The notes: a model not told the origin generated them from the letters alone. A DNA stretch of 64,000 nt from Epiperipatus broadwayi (GCA_028023455.1 JAQFVV010006293.1:3607844-3671843); one strand, 5' to 3'; counted from the first letter of the stretch, positions 1-12,109 are shown. Program-made: numbers and translations.

Positions 1-1484
1 CAATACCAGAAAAATGCCGTAGTATTTACTCAATCGTCATCTGAACTCTGTGCCGTGTCTGGAGGACTTTTTGTGAAACCATGCTACTGATTTCCACTTT
101 CCCTGTCCGGACAAACACATCTCATCAGACGGATCAAGCTACGCCCGTCGATGGAACATGACCAAGGAATAAGGACGGTAATCATATCTCTCCTCATGAA
201 CTATTTATTATGCTACCCTTTTTGTCCATACTTTTTATAATTGCTTCCTTGAATATGTAGGAAATGTGTGCTTAATGATATTTATAATGTAACTATTTTT
301 ATTAGACTAGTTAGATATATGTATATGTGATCATCTATCTAGATATTTAACCCTTTTTCCTTCGCTATTCTTCATTACTCCCATGTGTAAATATTTTAAT
401 TCTATTGCGGTTAAGTTTATTAGTTAATTGTTCATATAAAAATCCCTTTCCAGTTTTATTCATACTTGTAAAATTTAGTACGAGTAAGTTTCCTTTTTTT
501 GTTTGCCAACTTGATCTCCTCGATAACGCTTCTTTTGTCCGCCATTAGCTTCTTACGTATGTCAGATTTAGCGATATACATCTTAAATGATTTTAAACTC
601 TGTTTTAGCGCAAAGCAATTAGAAACTGCTTTGCGAAAGATTTTTATTATTGCACTTTATCGAGCAGATTCGAGTTGACAATGTTTAATAAAACTGGGAA
701 GGAAAGATTTAGACCGCAAGCATATTAATCGGGTTTTCATTGTCTCATTAGTTATTCATTAATTTCGGGGAATAGCGAAGGCCATTAAATTATTAATAAT
801 ATTTCAAATGTCATTTATTAAAGATATTTATTTAACTAGAAAGCTTGAGTTTGCTAGTTATCTTTCAATGCTTTGTTTTACTTTTAAATGATCCAGGCAC
901 GCAAAACACATATTTCTAAGTATTTTTGGCACATTTAACTATTTAGCTCCGTAGGTTGTTCTGTCCATGTCTCCCGCTGATGCTAAGCTCGTGGCTCGGG
1001 AAGAAAATATCTATGCGTGTCTCAGATAGTGTTGTTCGGTTCATGATAGCTTCGAGACTAGACGAATAGGGCAGAGGTCATAGTATTCTTGGTTTAATAT
1101 CTCGCATATGGGTGGCCTCGAGGTACTTTTGCCTAGTATTCGAACTGGGTTAAATCAACATACATCATCTGACTGTCACAATATTGAACTGGATACTATC
1201 TGCTTCAAAACTCCGATCACGATTTTTACAGTTATTTTAAAATTTGTCTTTTATTCTTTATGTAATAAAAATATATAAGTTTTAATTTCAGCACATTCAC
1301 TTATTTATTTTTTTCAAGGATTGCTTTGTAAAAATAAAATATTTTAATTAATTTTGTAAAACTTATAATGTAAGATTTTTTTTTATATTAATTAAAAGCT
1401 GTTTACCTTCTTAGTAATTATAAATCTCTTTTAATTTGTCTAAAAAGAACGGAGATGTAATTATATATTAATTTTGTTTTTAAT
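1..1484. other. Unassigned AT-rich sequence with moderately GC-richer patches
   Basis: No gene or recognisable element was found. Positions 1-180 and about 950-1210 are less AT-rich than the surroundings and may be old element or exon debris. No reading frame there matches a family I know. Confidence 0.4.
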
Positions 1485-1656
1485 AAGTTAAGATCCTTAA
1501 ACATCACATGATCACATTTCCTATACTAGCACATTAATTGTTGATAAACAGAGCAAAACTCTCCATACAGTATCGCCACCTGTGCTAAACAGAGTAATCA
1601 ATGGATGCCAGAAGGCTTGTGCATAAAATCCCTATCTAATGCCTACTCATCCAATA

Positions 1657-1698
1657 TCCCCAGACTAGTTTCTGGCTTGTGGCCTTCGTCAGTGAGGA
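1657..1698 (-). ncRNA. Hammerhead-ribozyme-like motif, inverted copy in element 1
   Basis: On the minus strand this is the same motif as at 2384-2425: core CTGACGA, short stem II GGC/GCC, GAAA, then GTC, enclosed by stem I strands TCCTCA and TGGGGA. It lies in the inverted arm of the foldback element. Confidence 0.55.
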
Positions 1699-2383
1699 GC
1701 TTTGGATCTGAGAGCACTGCATCTTGATCTTAGGATCTAATGCAACCCTCTAGCAACCACCTTTTATCTCTACTTAACTACAAAACCATGAGAATGAAAT
1801 TGAAAACACAAAAAATATTTTCAATCTAAGCTCAATAGCTTATATAGTCATATGGATCTGAACTCAGTTCAGCACCCATACATTTTGGTGTCTTTGGCTC
1901 TTTTACAACCATAGCCACCACTATCCTATTAGGCAGGATTGGTGTTAAACCATTAAACATCACATGATCACATTTCCTATACTAGCACATTAATTGTTGA
2001 TAAACAGAGCAAAACTTCTGGCATCCATTGACTACTCTGTTTAGCACAGGTGGCAATACTGTATGGAGAGTTTTGCTCTGTTTATCAACAATTAATGTGC
2101 TAGTATAGGAAATGTGATCATGTGATGTTTAATGGTTTAACACCAATCCTGCCTAATAGGATAGTGGTGGCTATTGTAAAAGAGCCGAAGACACCAAAAT
2201 GTATGGGTGCTGAACTGAGTTCAGATCCATATGACTATATAAGCTATTGAGCTTAGATTGAAAATATTTTTTGTGTTTTCAATTTCATTCTCATGGTTTT
2301 GTAGTTAAGTAGAGATAAAAGGTGGTTGCTAGAGGGTTGCATTAGATCCTAAGATCTAGATGCAGTGCTCTCAGATCCAAAGC

Positions 2384-2425
2384 TCCTCACTGACGAAGGC
2401 CACAAGCCAGAAACTAGTCTGGGGA
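2384..2425 (+). ncRNA. Hammerhead-ribozyme-like motif in element 1
   Basis: Read 5' to 3': stem I strand TCCTCA (2384-2389), core CTGACGA (2390-2396), stem II GGC (2398-2400), loop CACAA, GCC (2406-2408), GAAA (2410-2413), short stem III AC/GT around TA, cleavage triplet GTC (2417-2419), and stem I strand TGGGGA (2420-2425). Stem I has six pairs, one of them G-T. All conserved core positions of a hammerhead are present. The A/A opposition at the base of stem II is atypical and may weaken activity. Predicted cleavage is after 2419. Type I hammerheads with a very short stem III are known from Penelope-like elements and retrozymes. Confidence 0.6.
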
Positions 2426-2566
2426 TATTGGGTGAGTAGGCATTAGATAGGGATTTTATGCACAAGCCTTCTGGCATCCATTGATTACTCTGGTTAGCAC
2501 AGGTGGCAATACTGTATGGAGAGTTTTGCTCTGTTTATCAAGTTAAGATCCTGGTGAGATTTTAAT

Positions 2567-3296
2567 TAGATTGAGCGTAGTATTAAATTAACCCTGGGCA
2601 TATACTGTTTACTTAATTACGAGATGGAGAACAAAGTTTATGTGGGAGATAAGGAAGTTATATAAAAATAGCCCTGAGTTTAGAACTTAATATTCTTGGT
2701 CAGATATTTGTTCACCCTTAAGCTTCAGATTGATTATTCTCTGGACTTGTGATTTGTCTTGGTCAGCTTGACCTAGGCTATTTTACAGAAGAATATAACA
2801 CAGCCGATTCCATTTAGCGGATTAATTAATATTCTTCGAATAAAGATTCATATTTGCTTTTACCATTGATTTTAACATATTGTTGTTAGTTTTCTGGACT
2901 GGCCATCAGAAATTTATATGCGTAACCCTATTGTTAGACTGCCCACTGAATTTTCAAAATTAGCTGTCTGAATTAATAATATTTTCTTATCAGATGGTCA
3001 AATTCTACGCCATGGGTATGGAAAATTCCAGTATGCTGTGCTAAGCCAACCTAAGATGGATCCTGACCTCCTTGCTGTTCCTTCCAGTATGCTACAAAGC
3101 CTAAACTCGAATTGTGTCAAAATCTGCCTCCACACTCGCCACCATTTACAGAACAAATCGTTTGAAGACTTCGCCATTATTAATATTACCGGCAACCAAC
3201 TGATTACTCATTGAACTGTTCAACACCAAGGTAATTTCTTTTATATGCTTCCCAGGGTTAATTCTAATTTCTAGTAAAACCGTCGCTCAATCTAAA
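2567..3296. mobile_element. Small element with imperfect terminal inverted repeats (MITE-like)
   Basis: The left end (2567-2604: TAGATTGAGCG, then AATTAACCCTGGG and CATATA) recurs inverted at 3243-3296, with a 10-15 bp indel in the middle. The enclosed ~640 bp has no recognisable ORF. The superfamily is unknown because no clear target duplication is visible. Confidence 0.4.
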
Positions 3297-4204
3297 GTAG
3301 ATGTGTATAAATTTATCTTATATCAAAATCATTTTACTTATTCTTTTGTATATTTGAATGCAAAATATATTATTTTTTAGTTTTAATGCTATAGTTTGTA
3401 ATTTTAAATTATTCTTTTATTATGTTGCGGAACCTGTATTGAGATTTTTTTTTATTATTAGCTATTAAAATTTCCATTTGTGTAATTCACATTCTTGTTA
3501 AACGCTTGGCAGATATTAATAATTTTCTTGTTACTTACCGGACTCCTTTTGATATCCTTTTAATTAATTTATAGAAGTTAGTAAATTGCCATCAATTGGC
3601 TGATGATTTCTTGGTGGGATAGTACTGGTTTTACTGAAACCAGGGATTTCATTTTCTTTTTAGTATTACATATGACATAATATCTTTCCCTTATATTTGC
3701 CCTTCTTGTAAATATATCAGCCTTGGTAATTTTAAATGTAATTATCCATGAGCTGCCCCCGCAGACAAAAGACACCTCTAGTTTCAATATACTAGAGTGT
3801 GCTCATCCATGCTGATTCATTGATTCTTTACAAGACAATTTTTTTTTGTATTTTAGAAAATCTTTTGAAACCAACAAATTGTGATTTTTTTTTTTTTTTT
3901 TAGTTAACTGTCAGCCAAAGTAAAGTTATTTCTTCCTTCAAGAAATTCTGAGAAGATTAGTATGTCTACTGGGATGTTTGTTATTTTCTTTTTTTGTTAT
4001 ATAGGCTTCGCTAGAAATTTAGTTCAAACTTTCATATTTTTGGTTATGATTTTAATAAAACTTTTAAATATTTAAACTTAGTTTCGCTGACGTTTGTCCT
4101 AGTTTTATTTTCTCAATTGTCTGAACAATATTATCGAGCTCTTGCTCTCTCTGGGTCTGGTTTGGGAAAATCATCATCATCATTAACTTTTGATCATGGT
4201 CAAC
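3297..4204. other. Unassigned AT-rich sequence
   Basis: No gene was found. Poly-T runs occur near 3840 and 3887-3901. Confidence 0.4.
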
Positions 4205-5725
4205 AAATTTTCCATGTGATCTGATGTGACTTCTCATGTGATGTGATGTACTGTGGCTTTTCCTTAAACGAAGTCAAGAATCTCTCAGCAATTATACCCA
4301 GAGAAACCTGTTAGCCACTTTATTTTTCATTCCCCACTCTAAGTTTTTCCATATTCTGCTCCATCCCATTTCCACAACATAATCTTTGTCAATTCTATAG
4401 CCTTTATATCTAAATCCCTCTTATCTTTTTCCAAACCCAGCATAAAACCAATAATCCACTTTCTGTATTATCACTTATTTAATATTCTTCCATAACTTCA
4501 TTATATGTATCCTTTCTGTTTTCAAGCATTTACATTCAATTAACAGATGCCTAATATTTTCTATTCCTTTCTTACATAATTTACAGACTAAATTACCCAT
4601 ATTTTTTCCATTTACATGTATATTCTTTTGTTGCTAAAGATCCTGTTCGAGCATTGAACAATAAACTACTTTCTTTCCTATTATCATATATTAACTTGCA
4701 CCTAATATTCTGTTTACTTCTATATATATTTAAACTCTTTTTACTCTCCACACTAGTTCTCCATCTCTCTAACTTCCTTTTCTTTATTAATAAATCTATT
4801 CTTTTATCCTATTCTTTACTACTGTAACACTCAACAATCCTCCTAATACAATCACCCCATCTTTTGAACAAGTATACTGATATAAATTCTTTATCCAAAT
4901 CTTTTGCATACTGCATTACCTTTCTCACCCATCTTGTTGCCTGTCCTTTACTCATAACCTAATTAAATACTATTTTGGCTATTCTTTTATTATCCATAAA
5001 CTGCAATCTACCAAACATTTTCATTTTACTTTTTGCATCTCTCATATAAAAAGTGGACCATCTCATTTCTCTTTGAATTGCCCACCTTGCTGTCCATACA
5101 TCTGCATCCAATGCATGTATGTCTTCTTACTTCCCTTTGTACTTTTTTTAAGTAATCTAATACCCCTTACTAATACATAATGCATCATTACCATATGTTA
5201 ACCCTGCTATTGCAACTCCCATATAATTCTAGCTACATCATATTTATTATATGAAAACACTGTTAATTTCTTTATCAATCCCTTTCTTTTCTTTGCTTCA
5301 TTTATCAATTTTTTCTTCCATTCATCTAAACAATTTTTCTGATTACTTAAAATAATTCCCAAATAACTATATCTATTCACCACACTTAACTTTATATTTC
5401 CCAATAAAAATTCTACATCTTCTCTTTCCCCAATATTAACCATCATTATATTTGATTTTTTTTTCACTAAATTTAATCCCCATCTTTTTACTCACCCTTG
5501 CATATGTTCTCAGCCTAACTTCTATATCTTTTCTTCTTTCTGCACACAAAAATATATCATCCGCAAAAAAAGACCTGACAAAATATATATGCCCTTACCA
5601 TCTACTAACAATATCTCTATCCCTCTTCTTAATCTTTCTATTGCTCTTTCCATTTCACTCAAATACAACACAAACAAAATAGGTGACAGGGCATCCTTGC
5701 CTTAGTCCCACCCCATTTTTAACTG
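4205..5725 (-). mobile_element. CR1-like LINE, copy 1: 3' UTR and RT C-terminal part
   Basis: This is a 5'-truncated minus-strand copy of the LINE family also seen at 41425-45645, 48686-50575, 51047-51335 and 56195-58725. The RT FADD box is readable at 5556-5567, with downstream residues DIFLCAERRKDIEVRLRTYA and then KSNIMMVNIG and YSYLGIILS, typical of the palm-thumb part of LINE RTs. The element's 3' end (low coordinates) finishes in a short GATGT/CATCA-type repeat at about 4216-4250, the usual tail of CR1-type LINEs. Several frameshifts interrupt the coding part. Beyond about 5722 the similarity to other copies ends. Confidence 0.75.
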
Positions 5726-5764
5726 TGATCAAAAGGAATTAAATAGCCGACTGATACAATATAT

Positions 5765-5945
5765 TAAAAGTTAGTGCGACATTTGCTGCTGTTGGTTTTA
5801 AATTATTTTACTAATCCTTGGCTCCAATGATGGCACTGCAACATGTAAAGGAGCTTCTATTTCAAACCGAGATCGATTCTTGTTTTTAATAGCTGTTACA
5901 GTTGAGAACATTTCTTCATACAAGTAGGTCATTGTGAATAGTCAG
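5765..5945 (-). pseudogene. hAT transposase C-terminal (dimerisation domain) fragment
   Basis: The minus strand encodes TYLYEEMFSTVTAIKNKNRS followed by RFEIEAPLHVAVPSLEPRIS and a stop. This is the well-known C-terminal hAT block of ZBED5/FAM200-like transposases (CE..FS....IK...RSRL... L..A..S..PR). No upstream catalytic part is visible, because the next bases hold a Penelope relic (6086-6767). A hAT-type terminus lies at 7330-7398 in the matching orientation, so both may be ends of one deleted element. Confidence 0.65.
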
Positions 5946-6085
5946 ATTCATTAGATATAATTATAAATACTTAAATGATTATAATATTGAACTTAAAAGT
6001 ACAAAATAAATTAGAATATTATATTAATATAATTTTTGTGTAAGTTTTTTTGTAATTATTTGTTTTCATGAAAGCAAACTAAGTT

Positions 6086-6767
6086 TACAATAGTCAAATA
6101 TGTTTAAAAATACATATATACAAGCAACAAAGATTACAAATTATAAAATTATCATAAAAAAGCCTTTTTCGGCAAATTATGTTTTTTGCCCTTTTCAATT
6201 TGTTTCCACGATTTAAAGCACATACAGCAACATTTATATCAATACATGAGAGGTCAGATAAACAAATGGATATCTGACACGATCTAGTATGTGATTTTTT
6301 TCTCAATTCTACTACAAAATTACTCTGTTATATATATTGAATGGATATATATCCACATATATTAATTAATTAACTATCCATTCTTTATCCATTAACCACT
6401 TATTATTTAACTTAATGGATGTTTTGTATATATTCATACAGTTGTTTTTATTATACATGATATAGTTTGTTTCATATATTTTACGTCTATTAATATTTTT
6501 AATATAATCAAGAACACTTATATTATCAATACAATTTATTTTATGTCCGTACTGCAAATAATGAACATATAATGCAGATCTATCATCTTTCCTAGCAATA
6601 GCATCATTGTGTTCTTTAGCTCTTCCAATTGCTTTGACGTCTGCCATAATAAATCATATTACAAAATTTACATATAATTTTATAAACCATTCCTCTCTTA
6701 TATTTTATATCATCTTTATATCATTTTTTTTGTATATATGTATTTTTAAACATATTTGACTATTGTA
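6086..6767. repeat. Perfect 38-bp inverted repeat flanking a Penelope-type fragment
   Basis: Positions 6086-6123 (beginning TACAATAGTCAAATATG) recur as the exact reverse complement at 6730-6767. The enclosed ~606 bp holds the GIY-YIG-like ORF at 6366-6647. Perfect ends around a decayed interior suggest a relatively recent mobilisation or a foldback event. Confidence 0.7.
6366..6647 (-). pseudogene. Penelope-like element, GIY-YIG endonuclease C-terminal fragment
   Basis: A 93-residue minus-strand ORF reads RAKEHNDAIARKDDRSALYV, then HYLQYGHKINC and VLDYIKNINRRKIYETNYI. This is the C-terminal half of the GIY-YIG domain of Penelope-like retroelements: R.KEH..A....SAL..H....GH.I.. ...L....N...R...E...I. 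The GIY...YIG motif itself and the RT are absent from this fragment. Its location inside a perfect inverted repeat and the foldback elements elsewhere in the window both point to Penelope-type activity in this genome. A GIY-YIG domain from another RT family is possible. Confidence 0.65.
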
Positions 6768-7329
6768 TACTTGAAGTGCAACATAAAAAAAGAATTGGTT
6801 TTAATTCTGATTCTTTTTCTGTATAGTAAAACTAAGTTTGTATTTATGTTTTATAATTTGTTAAAGAATTATGTTTTATTTTGATTTTTGTTAATATAAT
6901 GTTTATTTTATTTCATAAAAATAAATGAATGTATAAATATGTATTTGTTATGGTTTATATGTGTAATTTTCTAATTCCTGTTTACAAAAATTATTTAAGA
7001 TAAAGAACGAATAGTATTCTATTCTTTAATAATTTTTATAGATGTTTTCCTTCAAAATTTTTGATAAAATTTTTGAGTTTTAGTTTACCCAGTTATCAAG
7101 GGTGCGCCATAGTCAAATTTGATGCCTAATTAATTGCACAGAATTCGTTATGAGTAGGGGTTAATTAAACACCTTTGAGGTAGATGTTTTAAAGTTGCAA
7201 TATTTTGTAACAAATCAATTAGCAATATAAGGTTCTTGTTCTATTTTACATATAATAATACAGCTTAAAATTTATTTTTTTATTTAAGAATTTTATTAAA
7301 TGAGCTTAGTGAATTTAAATAATATCTGA

Positions 7330-7398
7330 ATTTCTTTGCAGACCATTAAAATTACATCATGGACCACTGGTCTGCGGACCACCGGGTGCTGACCGCTG
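7330..7398 (-). mobile_element. hAT-type terminal sequence
   Basis: On the minus strand from 7398 the sequence starts CAGCGGTCAGCACCCGG and continues GGTCCGCAGACCAGTGGTCC. This 'CAG-GGT...GGTCCGC...CAGTGGTCC' pattern is the usual subterminal sequence of hAT elements of the ZBED/Buster kind. The other end was not identified. It may pair with the transposase remnant at 5765-5945. Confidence 0.5.
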
Positions 7399-9633
7399 GT
7401 ATATATAGTTTTGCCAACAAGTTTTTAACATGTCTAATAATTATATTATTTTCTGGAATTTTTCTGTTATTTATAAGTTTAATTACAATTTGACTATTTT
7501 TATTTAAAATAATTATTCAAAAGATGGGAGTGCAAGGGCTTTATCACCACCACCATCATCTAGTTGTTTTGAGAATTTTTTTATGCATTTCATGATCTCT
7601 CGCTTTTTAGTAATATTGCCATCTTATTGCACAAATGATTTATTCTTTCAATATCGAGGTATGTTTTATATTTTTGAAGCTCATGCCACTTTATAGTTAT
7701 ATTTCCTCATATCATTAACTCTTTTTCATATTATTTTGTACAAATCAAGATATTTAGTTCTTCTAAATGGATCATTTAAAAATATTTTTATATTTTTTCA
7801 TTGCTTTGTCTCAGTTTAAAATGTACTGAATTGCTGCCGTTTTTTTTTTGTACCAGCACTTCTTGGTAATTAGTTCTTAGTAGTGTATGGTTACTTTATT
7901 GATTTTTTCCATTTTTAATTTATTTTCAAGTCTCATTATATTTTAAAAGGATTTGAATATTTTAGTTTAAATTCACTGAAGTATTTTTTGAATATTAACT
8001 GTCTTAATATCTTTTCTTAAAAGCTTTTGTCACTAATGTTAAAGTGACATGTGTCTTATATCTTTTTAATCAATGATCACTGTCTGTTATTAAACTATTA
8101 AGTATGATGCATTCTTGAAATATATATATATACATATATTCTATTTGTTAAAATATAAACCAACTCTGCTGTATCTTTGTTTCCATATCTATTTCTACCT
8201 TAATTTATGTCAAAATAATCATAATATACTAATTATGATTTTCCACAAATTGCAAAAATCTATTTACTCTCTTTTTTTTAAATGTTTAAATTTATCTACA
8301 GTACTACCATGTTCATTCACTTTGCAATTGTAGCATTAAAATATTTCAGGACAATTTTAAAATATTTGATCATACTTTTATATAAAAATCTTATACTTCT
8401 TCATCACAATGAGTAATTGTTAAGGCTTAAACTTGATTCATCCACATTTGCTATTATTTAGTAATATTTGTAATATAATTCTATTTTATTGTTTATGTTA
8501 ATTTTTTATTTATTATAATTTTTTTGTTTAAATATTCCTTCAGTATTCACATTTTTACATTTTAAATCTAAATTATCTAATATGGAGTTATATGAAAAGC
8601 TGAATAGAAGTTCCTGATAATAGTTTTAACAAAAGTTAAATTTATAGTATTGCCAAATGATATAATATAATGACAGTTCATAAATACATGAAATTTAAAT
8701 TCTATTTATACGAGTATATACATTTATATATGTAAAATATCACTATCATCAAACATTACTTTTTAATTTTGGCAGTGCTCTCTTGTGGAACAAACATAAG
8801 TCTGAGTAAAGTGGCACCGTTAAAAAGTCACCTAATCTGTTTGGCACAACAATGCAACTGATTCTACTTATTATTTATATATATTGAAGCAGTCTATATG
8901 TATGCACATACAGAGTTTATGATATTTATTTAAATGTAACATAGGGTGATAGATCTACTAGCTAATTTTTTACCCTCATTAACAAAATAATATATATATA
9001 TATATGTGTATGTATGATTGAATGGTGGTGCACATATAGATTGTTAACATTAAAATGCATTTCAGTTATATATTTGGAAAAGAAAATGTATTTTTTTTTT
9101 TGTTTTGTATGTTTTTCTAAAAAAAGAAATAGAAAATATAAGTTGACTCATTTTTACAATTAACAGATTTTACTTATTGGATGGCTAAACATTCAGCTAA
9201 AATCAAGAATTCTATAAGTCTGTTATAGAACATTTGAAAAAGTACAGTTCCATTGGGATGCAAACTATTTCTTGTCTTTGTGGGCAATTAAATTTCCTTA
9301 CCTGATATTGTGATAAGGTTTTGCAGATTGGTGCAAATTAGGAATTAGTTAATCGGTGCATTTTCTTTTCCAGCAAAAGTGAGTCTGGGGAATTAATTAA
9401 AATATTTTTTTTTAAAAATAAAAAGAGTAAAGAAAAACTCTAGATATGATAGCTGGAGGAGTAGCTAAATATTATTTCTTGGTTTTGCTGAGTAAGATTT
9501 TTTTAGATTTGTAGGCTTATAAATACTCGGTTATATTTTCCTTTTTATCTAATGTATTACTGAGTATCAGAGACTTCACGCCACATGTCACCATGGTTTG
9601 TGAGTAGAAAGCAGGTTATTTAGCCTTCCTTTC
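7399..9633. other. Unassigned AT-rich sequence
   Basis: No gene or recognisable transposon was found. Short (TA)n runs occur near 8121-8139 and 8990-9004. Reading frames here are artefacts of base composition. Confidence 0.4.
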
Positions 9634-9635
9634 AG

Positions 9636-9860
9636 ATGATCTCCGGAGGAAGAGAGTGCGTCTTTGGTATGGAGAAACCTATTGATACCGTGATGCTGCT
9701 GCAAAGAAGGGAAGAATGTACTAACTTCAAATTCATTCCTTTCCTACATCCAGTAAACCAAGAGCCTGCCCAGAACTTAAGTTTTAACCTGCAAAAAGAT
9801 AGTTGTACCATCCTGCCTTATCAAACAGCCTCCAATGCAAGTATAACTTTTAATCTTTAA
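9636..9860 (+). CDS. Candidate coding exon, unrecognised product
   Basis: A 74-codon frame starts with ATG directly after a good splice acceptor (TTAGCCTTCCTTTCAG, ending 9635) and runs to TAA at 9858-9860. Its composition is clearly more balanced than its surroundings. It contains two MISGGRECVFG-like Cys positions and NxS/NxT sites (NLS, NAS). A GTATAA at 9842 could serve as a donor instead, giving an internal exon of about 206 bp. I do not recognise the protein. An in-frame stop lies upstream of the acceptor, so it is either a spliced exon or an isolated short frame. Whether it belongs to the downstream LBR gene is unknown; it does not resemble the LBR Tudor domain. Confidence 0.25.
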   Translation: MISGGRECVFGMEKPIDTVMLLQRREECTNFKFIPFLHPVNQEPAQNLSFNLQKDSCTILPYQTASNASITFNL

Positions 9861-11080
9861 AGATAAGTGCTATCTATAAAACTATAATGTCTAGATTTAA
9901 AATCCCTCAGACTCAGAACTACTTTGGAATCAAATCTTGACTCCAAAGGAAGATTTAATTAAAAGAAAACATTAATCTATATATACAAGTGTAGTAACTC
10001 TTTGATAACAAATCAGTCTATACCAGAATTTAATTTCTAATTGTTAATGGTACAAAATTCTGTAAACTATATAACATTGATCTTTTTATTATTTCTTTTG
10101 AAGTATGCCACTCACTTTTCTTTAGTTATATATATATATCGTATTGATTAATATTATCTATATTATATTGATATGCCAATCAATTAATGCATAAATTGTT
10201 GTTTTGTCTTCAATCTTTAGGGTGGAGAGTAATAATTATTTTATAACTTTAAAATAACAAGCTCAAGCTTGAATTTCTTAAATCACTCGTCCAAATTCTT
10301 GTTATTTAAAATGTTGTCATTTGTTTGTTTAAAAAAAAAAAAGAAAAAGCAAATATTTGAATTAAAACTTGCGATCTACTTGTGTATATGTAATCAAACC
10401 AATACTTCGTTAACAAAAATTAAGAATAAATGAGTGCTAAAATCATTATTTAAGTCCACATCTATTTAGTTTATATTTGGTTGAAATTCTTTATGACAAT
10501 TAAATGAAATAAGCTTTTTGTGCATTTATTTATGTGTTAAAGAAATAATCTTTTTTTTTTCTCAAATGGAAAATGGGCAATATTATTTATTATGAAAGTA
10601 TGTATTTATCTGCTATATCTATTTAATGACGCATACATCTAAGGGAAAATTACTCTGTCTCAGCAGGCATATCTTATTGCCTCCTTAGCGATTTACTACG
10701 ATAATTCGTAATTAAGCTTTATATTTAAGCTCATGGGCATTTTATAATCTATAAAATATGGTTATCTTGATTTTCACATCATTGTTTGTTTTATTAAATT
10801 TTAAATACAGGCTTAACTATCTATCCATATATGAGTTAGTGCCTTTTGGCAAGTATATCAATGTTACTTGGTAGAATAATCTGTTTTTATGTACTTCCAA
10901 TAAATGAATATATGTCGAGTAATACTTTGCAAGCTGCCAGACGGATATTTTACTGGTGTTGGAGATAGGCATGTTTTTGAGCCAATAAATGGGTACTCTA
11001 TGATGATAGTGATTCATAACCCATGCTCCAGTTTTCTACGCATACCATGCCGATTTTGGACATGTCTACAAAAGAACATA
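9861..11080. other. Unassigned AT-rich sequence
   Basis: No gene was found. The last ~300 bases (10810-11080) are less AT-rich but contain no recognised family; they are the left flank of the LTR element. Confidence 0.35.
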
Positions 11081-11559
11081 TATATTATAATGGAACCGCA
11101 GGGTATACCATAAGATGACGTGTGTACGACTAAGTTAATTGGATGATTTGAATACAAATGTCAAACAGCCTACAAGTCATATCCTAAATCTATGATTCGA
11201 CGTCCCATTTGGGTGCTTCAGATATTACAGAATTAGAAATGGCATATAACAAAGGGAGCACATCCAACTACTGTTAGACCTAGGCCTTCGAGTAGGTTGC
11301 TAAAGATGTCACAATGAAATGCTTAGTTCCAAAACACATCTACTTTTAGTATGCTAATTTATAATTTACTTAAAATATTTCAATGTAATTTAGACTCATG
11401 CATATTCATTACATCTCCCTTTTTAGGCCCCATTACATCACAGAATTCAAACTCCGGGAGTTTTTTTGCAGTCAGCTTCCTTCAGGGATGGACTTACTCT
11501 ATTATTGACCAAATATGCCTATGTGTAAGCGTAGATATGAAAAATATTGATGATGATTA

Positions 11560-11825
11560 ATCATTTAGGAGAGCAATATATAATGATGATGATAGTCATC
11601 AAACCTTTAATGATGTAAATTCATAATGATAGTGATGATGAAACTTAATAGTATAAATGCATAATGATGATGGTGATGATCAAACATCTAGTGGTGCAAA
11701 TGCATAATGATGATGGTGAGGATCAAACATCTAGTGGTATAAATGTACAATGATGATGGTGATGATCAAACGTGGTGTAAATGCACAATGATGTTGGTGA
11801 TGAGCAAACATCTATGATCAAACAG
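11560..11825. repeat. Minisatellite inside the left LTR
   Basis: About six or seven imperfect units of roughly 40-43 bp, each of the form AATGATGATGGTGATGATCA, AACATCTAGTGG, then TATAAATGCAC or a close variant. The orthologous block in the other LTR is at 18270-18550, with a different arrangement of unit variants. Confidence 0.8.
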
Positions 11826-12109
11826 AGATCAGATTGGTTTAAACAACTCAGTACGTTTATTAATAATCTGTAACATATAATAGTAATATTTACAAACAAA
11901 AAAAAATATTAAATTAACAAGAATGGTCTTTTATCATTAGATGGATTAACACAATAAATTTCCTTGATTTAGATTTCATGATAGAAGTCTGTTCTCAATT
12001 AATCTTTATTTACACTAGATAAACAAAATAATTCTAAGTACAGTATATACAAAATATTAAATAATTCACTAAATATATATATAAAATAAAAAAGGAAAAG
12101 CAAAATGAG

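Larger units (their letters stand above)
1485..2552. mobile_element. Foldback Penelope-like / retrozyme-like element 1
   Basis: The 13-bp sequence AAGTTAAGATCCT occurs at 1485-1497 and again at 2540-2552, and looks like a target-site duplication. Between them the order is A-B-C-A followed by the inverted complements B'-A'-C'-B'-A' (last A' truncated). A is about 63 bp (starting TTAAACATCACATG), B about 52 bp and C about 340 bp. The right part is therefore a unit with direct terminal repeats (B'A') around a spacer, and the left part is a long inverted copy of it. No ORF of note is present. Direct terminal repeats plus an inverted partial copy plus a TSD longer than 10 bp is the known structural style of Penelope-like elements. 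Each arm carries a hammerhead-like motif. Class assignment is inference. Confidence 0.65.
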
